Source: Gammaproteobacteria bacterium (GTDB lineage: Bacteria > Pseudomonadota > Gammaproteobacteria > Berkiellales > Berkiellaceae). From it: DNA of 64,000 bases. The DNA is taken from the NCBI GenBank assembly GCA_016191245.1, contig JACPOY010000026.1, positions 61,912 through 125,911 on the forward strand. The letters are read 5' to 3'. The notes beneath the pieces were generated by a model, which ran no database searches, had not been told where the DNA came from, and saw only the letters and a program-made list of their open reading frames with translations. Position numbers and translations under genes: made by a program. This document shows, in pieces, positions 33,561 through 42,266 of the stretch; position 1 is the stretch's first letter, and every line of letters starts with the position of its first letter.

Positions 33561-33565
33561 AGGGG
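33531..33565. repeat. CCCTC/GAGGG palindromic repeat overlapping the DUF559 3' end
   Basis: TCACCCTACCCCTCTCCCGC and AAAGCGGTAGAGGGG. It supplies the last ten codons and the TAG stop of the DUF559 gene, in the inverted orientation relative to the copy at its start, so the gene is bracketed by inverted repeats. Confidence 0.85.
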
Positions 33566-33669
33566 ATCGGAAAGTTCTTAATGCTCAAAGACTTGCATTT
33601 AAATTGTGTAGAAGAGAGCCAGTCTCTTGTGATAGAGAGTTAAGATGAGAGTTTTATTAGGGAAATTCA

Positions 33670-34605
33670 ATGAATAAAGTATTAATTATTGCAGAACATC
33701 ATCATGGGCACCTTGCACCAAGTACAAAAGCAACGCTAGGAGCAGCAGAAAAATTATCTACAAAAAGCGATGTATTATTATTATGTGAAAAAGATGATTT
33801 AAGCAGCAGTATTTCCACATTACAAGGTGTTAATACGGTATTGGTCGTAGAACATCCACGATTTTCTCATATTTTAGCAGAAGATGCCGCCTCTATTATT
33901 GTTGAGCTTGCAAAACACTATAGTCATATTTTAGCGCCGGCCACTACATTTGGAAAAAATATTTTACCTAGGGTAGCAGCGCTACTCGATGTCGCGCAGA
34001 TCTCGGATGTGTGTGCTATTGAATCTCTAGATACTTTCTTAAGACCCATTTACGCGGGTAATGCTTTTGAAAAAGTACAATCGTTGGATGCGATTAAAGT
34101 CATGACCATTCGAACGACTGCTTTTACAGGAGTCAGTGAGGGTAATAATGCTGCGGTCACCACATTGCAATTATCAGTTATTGCAAATGAAAAAGTACAA
34201 TTTAAAGAAGAACAAACCCCAGAATTAACAAGACCTGAACTGACTTCGGCTAAAATTGTCGTCTCCGGCGGACGCGCCTTAAAAAGTGCAGAGAATTTCA
34301 AAATGATTGAAAGCCTGGCAGATAAGTTGGGCGCTGCAGTAGGCGCAAGTCGTGCCGCAGTGGATGCTGGTTTTGTGCCTAATGATTTTCAAGTAGGACA
34401 AACCGGTAAAGTGGTGGCGCCAGATTTATATATTGCGATAGGGATCTCAGGCGCCATTCAACATCTTGCTGGTATGAAAGATAGCAAAGTCATTGTTGCC
34501 ATTAATAAAGATGGAGATGCGCCGGTTTTTCAAGTGGCAGATTATGGTTTGGTAGGGGATTTGTTTTCCATACTACCTGAGCTGGAAGCGGCGTTACAAA
34601 AATGA
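33670..34605 (+). CDS. etfA: Electron transfer flavoprotein alpha subunit (EtfA)
   Basis: A 311-residue protein. The N-domain (MNKVLIIAEHHHGHLAPSTK) and the C-terminal FAD domain are clear: VVSGGRALKSAENF, LGAAVGASRAAVDAGFVPND, QVGQTGKVVAPDLYIAIGISGAIQHLAGMKDSKVIVAINKD. It partners EtfB and delivers electrons to ETF-QO. About 100 bp of its own leader lies after the DUF559 gene. Its end overlaps the convergent pit gene by 12 bp. Confidence 0.96.
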   Translation: MNKVLIIAEHHHGHLAPSTKATLGAAEKLSTKSDVLLLCEKDDLSSSISTLQGVNTVLVVEHPRFSHILAEDAASIIVELAKHYSHILAPATTFGKNILPRVAALLDVAQISDVCAIESLDTFLRPIYAGNAFEKVQSLDAIKVMTIRTTAFTGVSEGNNAAVTTLQLSVIANEKVQFKEEQTPELTRPELTSAKIVVSGGRALKSAENFKMIESLADKLGAAVGASRAAVDAGFVPNDFQVGQTGKVVAPDLYIAIGISGAIQHLAGMKDSKVIVAINKDGDAPVFQVADYGLVGDLFSILPELEAALQK

Positions 34606-35601
34606 GGTTTGCAAAAACCAATGCCAAGCCATATATAGTCCACCCGATAAAAAGAAAGTCGTTGGCAACGTAAAGATCCAAGCACCCATGATATTGCCAA
34701 TGACTTTGGGATTTAAAGCTGATAATCGTTGAGCTGATCCAACCCCCATGATAGAGGTGGTGATAGCGTGAGTGGATGAAACAGGTATGCCAAAATGAGC
34801 GGTTAAAAATAAAATGGAGCCGCTGGTTGCTTCTGCCGCAAATCCTTGAATGGGTTTAACCTTGACCATTTTAGATCCCACGGTGCGAATAATTTTCCAT
34901 CCACCTGCAACTGTTCCTAAGCCCATCGCAATCGCGCACGCTACAATTATCCAATCAGAAACATGAAAAGGCGTTTGATAATAGGTTGCCACGGCAAGGG
35001 CAATAATACCCATCGTTTTTTGTGCATCGTTGGAGCCATGCGTGATGGCTAAATAACCGCACGAAAAAATTTGTGCTTTACCAAAAAAAGCATTGATTTT
35101 AGGAAGAGATACTTTATGAAATAGCCAGTACAACCCCACCATGACAAAATACCCGCCAATAAAACCTATAATGGGAGAGGCAAACATGGGAATAATGACT
35201 TTGTAGGTAATGATATCCCAATGCAAATTTTGACTACCAGTTGCAAAGGCAGCTGCTCCCATTAGAGAACCCATCAAGGCATGGGAAGAACTAGAAGGAA
35301 GTCCTTTATACCAAGTAAATAAGTTCCACATGATGGCGCTTAATAATGCAGCCATGAGTACTTCTGATGTTACTACCTCGGCATTTACTAAGCCTGCACC
35401 GACTGTTGTTGCCACTTTGGTTCCGAGCAATGCGCCGATAAAGTTTAGTATCGCGCCATAAACCACAGCAACTCGTGGAGAGAGTACTTTAGTAGAAACG
35501 ATGGTTGCAATGGCATTTGCGGCATCATGAAAGCCGTTGATGTAGTCAAATATGAGCGCCAGTACGACAACCGAAACAAAAAGCAAAAATGCTAATTCCA
35601 T
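34594..35601 (-). CDS. Low-affinity inorganic phosphate transporter (PiT family)
   Basis: A 335-residue membrane protein with PiT duplicated signatures: FDYINGFHDAANAIATIVSTKVLSP in the first half and TAHFGIPVSSTHAITTSIMGVG in the second. SHALMGSLMGAAAF and ITHGSNDAQKTMGIIALA are also typical. It imports phosphate (usually as metal-phosphate) with cation symport across the inner membrane. It follows the DUF47 gene on the same strand with an 18-bp gap, the common Pit pairing. Confidence 0.94.
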   Translation of the reverse strand: MELAFLLFVSVVVLALIFDYINGFHDAANAIATIVSTKVLSPRVAVVYGAILNFIGALLGTKVATTVGAGLVNAEVVTSEVLMAALLSAIMWNLFTWYKGLPSSSSHALMGSLMGAAAFATGSQNLHWDIITYKVIIPMFASPIIGFIGGYFVMVGLYWLFHKVSLPKINAFFGKAQIFSCGYLAITHGSNDAQKTMGIIALAVATYYQTPFHVSDWIIVACAIAMGLGTVAGGWKIIRTVGSKMVKVKPIQGFAAEATSGSILFLTAHFGIPVSSTHAITTSIMGVGSAQRLSALNPKVIGNIMGAWIFTLPTTFFLSGGLYMAWHWFLQTSFL

Positions 35602-35619
35602 AAATATTCCACGTTGAAG

Positions 35620-36258
35620 TTAAGAATGTTTCAAGACAACTTCTAAAATGACATTGGCTACGTCACGGTGCCTATCAACAATGCTTTCGAGCAAGCCATA
35701 CATTTCTTTTCTGATCAGTATTTGCTTAAAATCATTTTCATAGTGGTATAGATCAATTGTTAATTGATTGAGTAGTTGATCGGTGTTGGCTTCAATATTG
35801 TGAATCAGTGCGCATTTGTCATGAATAGGTTTAGAGTCTTTTATTTTTTTAAGACTTTTTACCAAATCATGCACAACGTCAGATGCTTCTACCATATTAC
35901 TGGTTAGTTTGAACAAATCATTTTGAAAAGGACGCAATTTAAAAGCAATCAGTCGTTCTTGAGCTTTTTCACATATTTTAAGAATTTTGTATAAACCACG
36001 AGATAAGCGATGTATATCCTCATGATCAAAAGGCGTCATTAAGGTTTTACATAATCTTTCTGTGATTTCATAGGTGACTTCTTTAGCTCTATGTTTTGCT
36101 GTTTCAATATCTCTGGCCAATTTAAAAGCTTTTTCTCTATCTTCTTCAATGGTGAGATCTTTCAACAAATGAATGGATGTGTTGGATAACTCGCTCGTTT
36201 CGATGAGAAGTTCAAAGAACTTGTTATCTTGAGGCAGCAAGTTAATGCCAAATACCAT
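35620..36258 (-). CDS. DUF47 (PhoU-like) protein, Pit accessory protein
   Basis: A 212-residue all-helical protein of the TIGR00153/DUF47 group: INLLPQDNKFFELLIETSEL, then helices with DIETAKHRAKEVTYEITERL and LMTPFDHEDIHRLSRGL, the latter a conserved block of the family. Related to PhoU, it is thought to regulate the adjacent Pit phosphate transporter from the cytosol. It is the first gene of the pair. Confidence 0.9.
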   Translation of the reverse strand: MVFGINLLPQDNKFFELLIETSELSNTSIHLLKDLTIEEDREKAFKLARDIETAKHRAKEVTYEITERLCKTLMTPFDHEDIHRLSRGLYKILKICEKAQERLIAFKLRPFQNDLFKLTSNMVEASDVVHDLVKSLKKIKDSKPIHDKCALIHNIEANTDQLLNQLTIDLYHYENDFKQILIRKEMYGLLESIVDRHRDVANVILEVVLKHS

Positions 36259-36359
36259 AAAGTTTATCCTCCAACATAAAAGAGCCCTAAAGCCAGACAG
36301 ACCGAAGTATCGCTTTAACTTAGCTGAGATACAAGAGTTGAGAGCTCAAATTTACCCTA

Positions 36360-36827
36360 TTACCAGGTATCATTTGGCGATAAGCCGTGTAGGTATTCTT
36401 TTATACGTTCGCGTGTACTTTCTGTTGTGTTATCTGGGAGACGATTTACCTCAAACCAACGTGCTTGCTTAATTTCCCTGCTTAGTTTTGTTTCATTGGA
36501 CTGGATAAATTCTTTAATAATATAGAGCATGGGGTAATCATTTGCCCCTAAAATGCGATGAGTATAAATGCCAAATAGAACGGGTGTCTCTTTCACGATA
36601 ATCCCAGCTTCTTCATGGACCTCACGGATAATGGCTGCCTTAGGGGTTTCCCCTGGGTCGACGCCACCTCCTGGCAAATGCCAGCCAGTCATATAAGTAT
36701 GTTCAACTAATAAGACTTCTTGGTTCTGATTAATAATAAGGGCTTTAACGCCAATAGTAGCCATGTTTAAAAGACGCTGAAATCTGCGTCTTATATAACT
36801 GAGTATCTGATAGAAAAGGCTTATCAT
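36360..36827 (-). CDS. Nudix hydrolase
   Basis: From ATG 36827 (CGGAAA upstream) this is about 155 residues; the frame is open further to 36971 but would enter the divergent hemerythrin gene's leader and lacks support. The Nudix box is perfect: GGVDPGETPKAAIIREVHEEAGI gives G-x5-E-x7-REVxEEAGI (positions about 46-68). TGWHLPGGGVD precedes it. It hydrolyses a nucleoside diphosphate linked to some moiety; substrate unknown. A hydrophobic, basic N-terminus (MISLFYQILSYIRRRFQRLL) could be a membrane-peripheral helix. Confidence 0.85.
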   Translation of the reverse strand: MISLFYQILSYIRRRFQRLLNMATIGVKALIINQNQEVLLVEHTYMTGWHLPGGGVDPGETPKAAIIREVHEEAGIIVKETPVLFGIYTHRILGANDYPMLYIIKEFIQSNETKLSREIKQARWFEVNRLPDNTTESTRERIKEYLHGLSPNDTW

Positions 36828-36960
36828 TTTTGTTTCCGACAATTTTTTGTAAATGTAGATTACTCTCGTTTTAGCGTGCTGTAAAAAGGCGATATTGAAA
36901 ATTGAAACAATAATCAATATACTGGTTTTCTCCTTAAGATCTATATGCTGAGAGTACCAA

Positions 36961-37524
36961 ATGAGAGTCAATTATTATCAAACCATTCATAAAGCACTAC
37001 GCCGCTTATTATATTTATTTAGTATTGAGCTAGGTTGTGAAGATATGGGGATTGAGGAAAATGCGCAAAAATTGCAAACTCAATTTTTGCAACTGAAAGC
37101 TTTATTAGAGGAGCATGCTCATCATGAAGATAAGTATTTACATCCTTTTATTTCGCAAAAACTACCTAAAGAATCAAATGAAATAGTAAAAGAACATGCT
37201 GAGCAGGATAAACATATGCAAGCTATAGCAGATATGTTTACCTCGGTCTTAGCACAAAGTGATATCAAAGAAAGGCAACATTTGGGTTATCAATTATATG
37301 TATTGTTCAATCGTTTTGTAGCAGACTATATTGCTCATCTTGATCAAGAAGAGGCTGTCATTATGCCTTTATTATGGCAGTGCTGTGATGATGACGATGA
37401 ACTTATGAAACCATTGCAAGCGTTTTTAGCAAGTAAGACTAAACAAGATTTTATCGATTCTCTTGATTATATGTTGCCGGCAATGAATCCCCAAGAGCGA
37501 GAACTCATGTTAAGTTCTTTATAA
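36961..37524 (+). CDS. Hemerythrin HHE domain protein
   Basis: A 187-residue four-helix protein with the di-iron ligand pattern of hemerythrin-like proteins: His in HKALRRLL, HAHHEDKYLHPF, HAEQDKHMQ and ADYIAHLDQEEAVIMPLLW. Such proteins bind oxygen, nitric oxide or iron, or repair Fe-S clusters (as RIC/YtfE does), but this one lacks a recognisable Cys-rich N-domain. It overlaps in opposite direction with the leader of the Nudix gene. Confidence 0.8.
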   Translation: MRVNYYQTIHKALRRLLYLFSIELGCEDMGIEENAQKLQTQFLQLKALLEEHAHHEDKYLHPFISQKLPKESNEIVKEHAEQDKHMQAIADMFTSVLAQSDIKERQHLGYQLYVLFNRFVADYIAHLDQEEAVIMPLLWQCCDDDDELMKPLQAFLASKTKQDFIDSLDYMLPAMNPQERELMLSSL

Positions 37525-37525
37525 A

Positions 37526-37963
37526 TCAAGGCTTAGGTTTTGGTGGCGTTTTTTCAGGCGATAAATGATCAATACCATTTTGTTTGAAAAAATCAGCCAC
37601 TTCATTTTCCGAGTCTGGACCCATACCAAGTTGTTCGAACACTCTAAGAGTATCTATCGACATGCATTGGCCATATAGAATATCTGGATCTTGGGTAATA
37701 CCTTTCATGGATAAAATTTGTCTTAAGGCTGCTTCAGCATTGGGATTGTTACCGCCTCGTTCCTGATTAATATAAGATTGTAGATCCGCCCCACTATTGA
37801 TATCTAAATTTTTCATCAAGACAGCACTCATAGCAAGTGCCGCATTATTTTGCTGCTCAGGACTTTGATTTTGAATAAAATTAAGTAATACAGCAGGTTT
37901 GAGTGCAGGTTTTGTTTTTTGTCTATCTTTTTCTAGATCAAACTTGGGAGTGATATCTTTCAT
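37526..37963 (-). CDS. Hypothetical protein, Gln/Asn/Pro-rich
   Basis: A small protein of 145-154 residues (starts at 37963, 37981 or 37990 are possible; AGGT precedes the first at a long spacing). No family recognised. It has a helical middle (PAVLLNFIQNQSPEQQNNAA, LAMSAVLMKNLDINSGADLQ), and a Lys/Pro tail (SPEKTPPKPKP). No signal peptide or membrane segment. It stands convergent to the hemerythrin gene with one base between, alone on its strand. Real gene likely, function unknown. Confidence 0.5.
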   Translation of the reverse strand: MKDITPKFDLEKDRQKTKPALKPAVLLNFIQNQSPEQQNNAALAMSAVLMKNLDINSGADLQSYINQERGGNNPNAEAALRQILSMKGITQDPDILYGQCMSIDTLRVFEQLGMGPDSENEVADFFKQNGIDHLSPEKTPPKPKP

Positions 37964-37990
37964 AGGTGAATATACCTGCATCAAATTCAC

Positions 37991-38356
37991 AAATACTATA
38001 TTAATAACATAAATCTAACGCAGGTTTTTGTCGAGATATTATTGATGGGAGCTACACCTTTGCATGTATCTGTAAAATATTATTTGTAAAATAAATGATT
38101 CACTGCATTTTTTAAAATTCAGAAAATGATAATTATTTATGGCAACGATAGCTATTAAGTAAACTAATAACCCTCAAGATTATTTTGATTTTCCAATTTT
38201 AGGGGGGTATATTTCCCACTGTATTTAAAATACGCTCGTTTTATTAGTGAAGTTCAATAAATGATAATAAAAAAGTTTACATTCTTGCTCAGATTGAACT
38301 TCTTCAAACAGTTTCTACTTTCATCCGAAAACAACAAACATTGAGGGGATATATCT
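37991..38356. other. Long AT-rich intergenic region, no gene seen
   Basis: About 366 bp between the divergent 37.5-kb hypothetical and the coiled-coil gene. I see no convincing coding frame, RNA or repeat. It is very AT-rich. Two GTAAA words (38072-38076 and 38086-38090) lie 9 bp apart. GAGGGG at 38342-38347 is the ribosome site of the following gene. It presumably holds promoters for both flanking genes. Confidence 0.5.
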
Positions 38357-39487
38357 ATGCCAAGAAGTCGTGGCGATGCAGCAAATGCTGATAAAGATAC
38401 AAAAGTAGTCATCACAAAACATGATGAACCACCGAAGCATAGTTTACTTGGTTCAGTCACAGGCTTTCTAAAAGATGCACCAGGCAAATATACGCCTGAA
38501 GTCGTAAAGCGCATTGCTGGTAGCATTTACGATGCAGCTCCTTCTCGTAAAATTGTAGTACCTGTGGTTGGTACAGCAGCAATGTTAACAGGTGGGGTAG
38601 TAGGCGTTTCCTATTTTGGTGGAATAGATGTTGTTAGTCTTCTTAACTACCTACGTCCAACAACTTTAGCTGCTTTACTACCTGCAATGCCTGCATTTTC
38701 TGAATTGTTAGCAATGGTAAGTCCTTACGCTTTACCTGCAACTTCATTAGTAGCTGGTGGCTATGGTGTTAACCGTATTAGAAACCTTAGCAAGCAAAAT
38801 GCTGAACTGGTAGCAGCATTAAATGTGGCAAAGCTAGTTCAAGATAATAGTCTTGATGCTCGACAAGCGGAGTTAGATGAACTGGAAGAAAATTTAGAAA
38901 GTGCACAAGCGGATGTAAATGAAACTAAAAAAGCGTTGAGCAAAGAAAAGCGCGCTTTAAATAAAGAGAAGAAAGCCGTTACTGCAGAGCAAGCTGCTCT
39001 TGCTGAACAGCGAGATGAACTTGCTGAACAAGAAAAACAACAGCAGGCAACAGCGAAGCATCAACAGAGCAAGCAAAAGCAATTGAATGCGAAAGAGGCT
39101 GAACTGGCTGATAAAGCAAGAGCACTGAGCGATAAAGAAGACGAATTACGTGAATTGGAAGAAGAGTTGGATGCCGGCGAAGGGCAACTCAAAGAAGCCC
39201 AAGAAGCGCTTGAAGAAGCTAAACGTGAGTTTGAGGCACAGCGTGCACGTCTTGTTGAACCTAAACCTGTAGAAGAAGTCGCTTCACAAGGCGCTCCAAT
39301 CCTTACAGGATTTTCGCAATTGAGAGCACAAGCTTCCATTAATGTTCCAAAGCCTACTGCCAACCTTGGTAAAGTTGAAGAAGAACTCTCCTCTCATTCA
39401 GCTGATGAAGAAGAGCACTCTCATTCAAATGAAGAAAAAGCTGTACCACGCACGCCAAGTCGTAGTCCAAGCCCTTTGCGTCATTAG
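38357..39487 (+). CDS. Coiled-coil membrane-associated protein, candidate secreted effector
   Basis: A 376-residue protein not recognised by family. The first 65 residues are polar; two hydrophobic segments follow (about 70-95, VVPVVGTAAMLTGGVVGVSY; about 105-140, TTLAALLPAMPAFSELLAMV). Residues about 150-300 form a long coiled coil (ELDELEENLESAQADVNETK; KALNKEKKAVTAEQAALAEQ style heptads). The tail is acidic and Ser/His-rich (SSHSADEEEHSHSNEEK) and ends PRTPSRSPSPLRH, an SR-like sequence resembling eukaryotic phosphorylation sites. Two hairpin helices plus coiled coil recall type IV effectors and inclusion-membrane-like proteins. Secretion is inference. A strong terminator follows. Confidence 0.6.
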   Translation: MPRSRGDAANADKDTKVVITKHDEPPKHSLLGSVTGFLKDAPGKYTPEVVKRIAGSIYDAAPSRKIVVPVVGTAAMLTGGVVGVSYFGGIDVVSLLNYLRPTTLAALLPAMPAFSELLAMVSPYALPATSLVAGGYGVNRIRNLSKQNAELVAALNVAKLVQDNSLDARQAELDELEENLESAQADVNETKKALSKEKRALNKEKKAVTAEQAALAEQRDELAEQEKQQQATAKHQQSKQKQLNAKEAELADKARALSDKEDELRELEEELDAGEGQLKEAQEALEEAKREFEAQRARLVEPKPVEEVASQGAPILTGFSQLRAQASINVPKPTANLGKVEEELSSHSADEEEHSHSNEEKAVPRTPSRSPSPLRH

Positions 39488-39505
39488 AATAAACTCTGGG
39501 AATAC

Positions 39506-39532
39506 AAAAAGGGATCTTCGGATCCCTTTTTT
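39506..39532. terminator. Bidirectional rho-independent terminator with UUCG tetraloop
   Basis: AAAAAGGGATC (39506-39516), TTCG loop (39517-39520), GATCCCTTTTT (39521-39531) then T. The stem is perfect over 11 bp with A-runs and T-runs on either side, so it can end both the coiled-coil gene (plus strand) and maiA (minus strand), whose stop codon lies at its right edge. Confidence 0.92.
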
Positions 39533-40181
39533 ATTTTGCATCTGGCTGGTTTTCCGGCAACGCTTTTTGAAATGCATCAATTTCCAAGCAATGTTGATTG
39601 ATTTTAGTAATCAGCGGATATTTTTGCATGGGAAATTCAAAACGCAATGCATTGTATACTTGAGGAACCAAGCAGATATCAGCGATGGTAGGAGAGGTAC
39701 CAAAACAAAAGTGACTGCTTTTATTCTCCTGAAGTAGAGCTTCCATGGCATCAAATCCTGCACTTAACCAGTGAAAATACCAGGCGTCTTTTTTCTCATC
39801 CGATATTTCGAATTCATGTTTTAAATATTTTAAAACACGCAGATTATTCAGAGGATGGATTTCACAGGCAATGATTTGCGAAAAAGCGCGCACCTTGGCA
39901 CGCCCCAATGCATCACTTGGTAACAAAGCAGGAGTGGGACATGTTTCTTCCAAGTATTCAATAATGGAAAGAGATTGCGTCAGTATTTGCTTTGAATCAT
40001 CAATTTGTAATGCAGGCAGCAACCTTTGTGGATTGATTGCTTTATAGCTATCACTTAACTGATGCCCCCCATCTTTGACAAGATGAACAGAAATGGCCTC
40101 ATATTCAATATTTTTCAGATTCATCGCAATTCGTACCCGAAAACAAGCACTGGAGCGATGATAATCATAGAGCTTTAGCAT
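39531..40181 (-). CDS. maiA: Maleylacetoacetate isomerase (GST zeta class)
   Basis: A 216-residue GST-fold protein. The zeta-class active site SSACFRVRIAMNLK (SSCSxRVRI type) begins near residue 10, and INPQRLLPALQIDD and LTQSLSIIEYLEE bind glutathione. The C-terminal helical domain is present, with CEIHPLNNLRVLKYL. It isomerises maleylacetoacetate to fumarylacetoacetate in tyrosine degradation. It is last in the hppD-fahA-maiA operon. Confidence 0.93.
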   Translation of the reverse strand: MLKLYDYHRSSACFRVRIAMNLKNIEYEAISVHLVKDGGHQLSDSYKAINPQRLLPALQIDDSKQILTQSLSIIEYLEETCPTPALLPSDALGRAKVRAFSQIIACEIHPLNNLRVLKYLKHEFEISDEKKDAWYFHWLSAGFDAMEALLQENKSSHFCFGTSPTIADICLVPQVYNALRFEFPMQKYPLITKINQHCLEIDAFQKALPENQPDAK

Positions 40182-40190
40182 AATAACGTC

Positions 40191-41180
40191 TTATTTCTTA
40201 ATGTATTGCATCACAGTTTGATCGATAGCGCCAAAGATACTTTTGTTTTCTTTATCAAGCATTTCGATGCGCACGGTATCTCCAAAGTGCATAAATTCAG
40301 TTGTTGGTTTACCCTGCTCAATGGTTTCGAGCATACGTTTTTCCACGATGCAGGATGATCCTTTACTTCTATCTGAATTGGAGACGGTACCTGAGCCAAT
40401 GATGGTTCCAGCGCCCAGAGGCCGAGTTCTAGCAGCATGTGAAATGAGTTTGGGAAAACCAAAGGTCATGTCAACACCGGCATTGGGTTGTCCAAACAGT
40501 TTTCCATTGTAATGGCTCATTAATGGTAAATGGACTTTATTGCCATCCCAAGCATCTTGTAGTTCATTTGGTGTGATAGCGACAGGGCTAAAGCTACTGG
40601 AAGGTTTGCAGTTAAAAAAGCCAAAACCCTTCTCTAGTTCTGCTTTGGCAAGATTTCGCAAAGAAACGTCATTTACCAGCATGATTAATGCAATATATTT
40701 GCCGGCCTCATTTTCAGATACACCCATAGGAACGTCGGTAGTGATAACGGCGACCTCTGCTTCAAAATCAATTCCCCAAGCGATATCAGCTAACACAATA
40801 GGATCACGTGGTCCGATAAAACTATCTGATCCGCCTTGATACATTAAAGGATCGGTCCAAAAAGACTCTGGCATTTCAACGCCGCGCGATTTACGTACCA
40901 ATTGTACATGGTTGACATAAGCGCTTGCATCAGCCCATTGATAAGCGCGCGGTAAAGGAGAAGCGACTTTTTGCGCATCAAAAGGAAAATTATCTTTTAC
41001 TTTACCTTCATTAAGTTCATCATAAATTGCTTTTAACCTAGCTTCAGATTTATCCCAATTATCAAGAGCCTGCTGTAACGTCATGGCAATATCAGGAACT
41101 GTCGTTGCAAGTGTTAAATCATGAGACACGACAATTAACTGCCCATCTTTTTGGGTGTTTTTCAAAGTTGCTAATTTCAT
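40191..41180 (-). CDS. Fumarylacetoacetate hydrolase family protein (fumarylacetoacetase)
   Basis: A 329-residue FAH-family protein. DIAWGIDFEAEVAVITTDVP contains the Glu metal ligands and GFGFFNCKPSSSFSPVAITP and GSGTVSNSDRSKGSSCIVEKR are typical FAH blocks. It cleaves fumarylacetoacetate to fumarate and acetoacetate, the last step of tyrosine breakdown. Sandwiched between hppD (its stop touches the hppD end) and maiA, which makes the assignment firm. Confidence 0.9.
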   Translation of the reverse strand: MKLATLKNTQKDGQLIVVSHDLTLATTVPDIAMTLQQALDNWDKSEARLKAIYDELNEGKVKDNFPFDAQKVASPLPRAYQWADASAYVNHVQLVRKSRGVEMPESFWTDPLMYQGGSDSFIGPRDPIVLADIAWGIDFEAEVAVITTDVPMGVSENEAGKYIALIMLVNDVSLRNLAKAELEKGFGFFNCKPSSSFSPVAITPNELQDAWDGNKVHLPLMSHYNGKLFGQPNAGVDMTFGFPKLISHAARTRPLGAGTIIGSGTVSNSDRSKGSSCIVEKRMLETIEQGKPTTEFMHFGDTVRIEMLDKENKSIFGAIDQTVMQYIKK

Positions 41181-42266
41181 TTATAAAACTCCTCGACGCA
41201 TTTGTTCTCTTTCAATGGCTAAAAAGAGCGCTCTAAAATTGCCTTCACCGAAACCTTCGTTGCCTTTGCGTTGAATAATTTCAAAGAAAATAGGACCAAT
41301 GGCATTTTCTGTGAAAATTTGCAGCAGTATATTTTCTTTGTCTTTTTCTATTGTGCCGTCAATGAGGATTTGATTTTTTTGCATTCTTGCTAAATCTTCA
41401 TGATGTCCAGGCACACGTTCCTTCACCATTTCAAAATAAGTATCTGGTGTGGTTAAAAATGTTACACCTTGTGAACGCAAGCCTTCAATGGTGTTATAGA
41501 TATTGGAAGTAGCCAGGGCAATATGTTGAATGCCTTCGCCTTTATATTCATGTAAATATTCTGCAATTTGAGATTTATCATCTTTAGATTCATTGAGTGG
41601 GATTTTAATTTTGCCGCAAGGACTTGCTAATGCATAACTGACAAGACCTGTTTTCTCACCTTTAATATCAAAGTAACGTATCTCGTAAAAATTAAATATT
41701 TTTTTGTAAAAATCAGCCCACTTGTCCATTTCACCTTGATACACATTGTGGGTGAGATGATCAATGATTTCTAATCCTTGTCCGAGCGGATTGGGATTTG
41801 CGCCTTGAATAGGAGCAAAGTCTTTATCATAGATAGTTTCGTTTTGATATTTATCAACAAAATAAAGTAAGCTACCACCGATACCATAAATAGCAAGAAC
41901 TTGGTTTTCACCTGGCCCTACTTTTCCCTCAAGATAAGGTTTTGCGCCTAAGGATACTGCTCTATCAAAAGCAAATTTTGCGTCTTTTACTCTAAAGGCC
42001 ATCGCACAGGCACAAGGACCATGTTCTTTAGCAAATTGCGAGGCATGACTGTTAGGTTCTTTATTAACAATAAAATTAATCTGACCTTGGCGATAAAGAG
42101 TGACTTGTTTGGAGCGATGTTTTGCAATCGCAGTAAACCCAAATTGCGTGAAATACTTTTCGAGAGCTTCAGGTTTATTGCTTGCAAACTCAACAAATTC
42201 AAAACCATCTAATCCCATGGGATTTTCATGTTTAGTTGCTGATGTTGAATGTTGCTCTGTTTTCAT
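41181..42266 (-). CDS. hppD: 4-hydroxyphenylpyruvate dioxygenase (HppD)
   Basis: A 361-residue vicinal-oxygen-chelate enzyme. Iron ligands are visible: His in IDHLTHNVYQ, His in GIQHIALATSN and Glu in GPIFFEIIQRKG. The C-terminal GFGEGNFRALFLAIEREQ is the family signature. It turns 4-hydroxyphenylpyruvate into homogentisate. The start ATG has AAGGA 7 bp upstream. In Legionella the homologue (legiolysin) causes pyomelanin browning when homogentisate accumulates. First gene of hppD-fahA-maiA. Confidence 0.95.
   Translation of the reverse strand: MKTEQHSTSATKHENPMGLDGFEFVEFASNKPEALEKYFTQFGFTAIAKHRSKQVTLYRQGQINFIVNKEPNSHASQFAKEHGPCACAMAFRVKDAKFAFDRAVSLGAKPYLEGKVGPGENQVLAIYGIGGSLLYFVDKYQNETIYDKDFAPIQGANPNPLGQGLEIIDHLTHNVYQGEMDKWADFYKKIFNFYEIRYFDIKGEKTGLVSYALASPCGKIKIPLNESKDDKSQIAEYLHEYKGEGIQHIALATSNIYNTIEGLRSQGVTFLTTPDTYFEMVKERVPGHHEDLARMQKNQILIDGTIEKDKENILLQIFTENAIGPIFFEIIQRKGNEGFGEGNFRALFLAIEREQMRRGVL

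Noticed and set aside
33643..33675. Possible short leader peptide (MRVLLGKFNE) overlapping the etfA start
   Set aside because: No ribosome site or regulatory codon run; chance frame is as likely.
38072..38090. GTAAA-N9-GTAAA resembling a CpxR box upstream of the coiled-coil gene
   Set aside because: The spacer is longer than the 4-8 bp of the CpxR consensus as I know it, and it lies about 270 bp from the gene; in AT-rich DNA this is likely chance.
38126..38145. Fur-box-like TGATAATTATTTATG
   Set aside because: Only one half of the inverted repeat fits; the other half matches 3 of 7.
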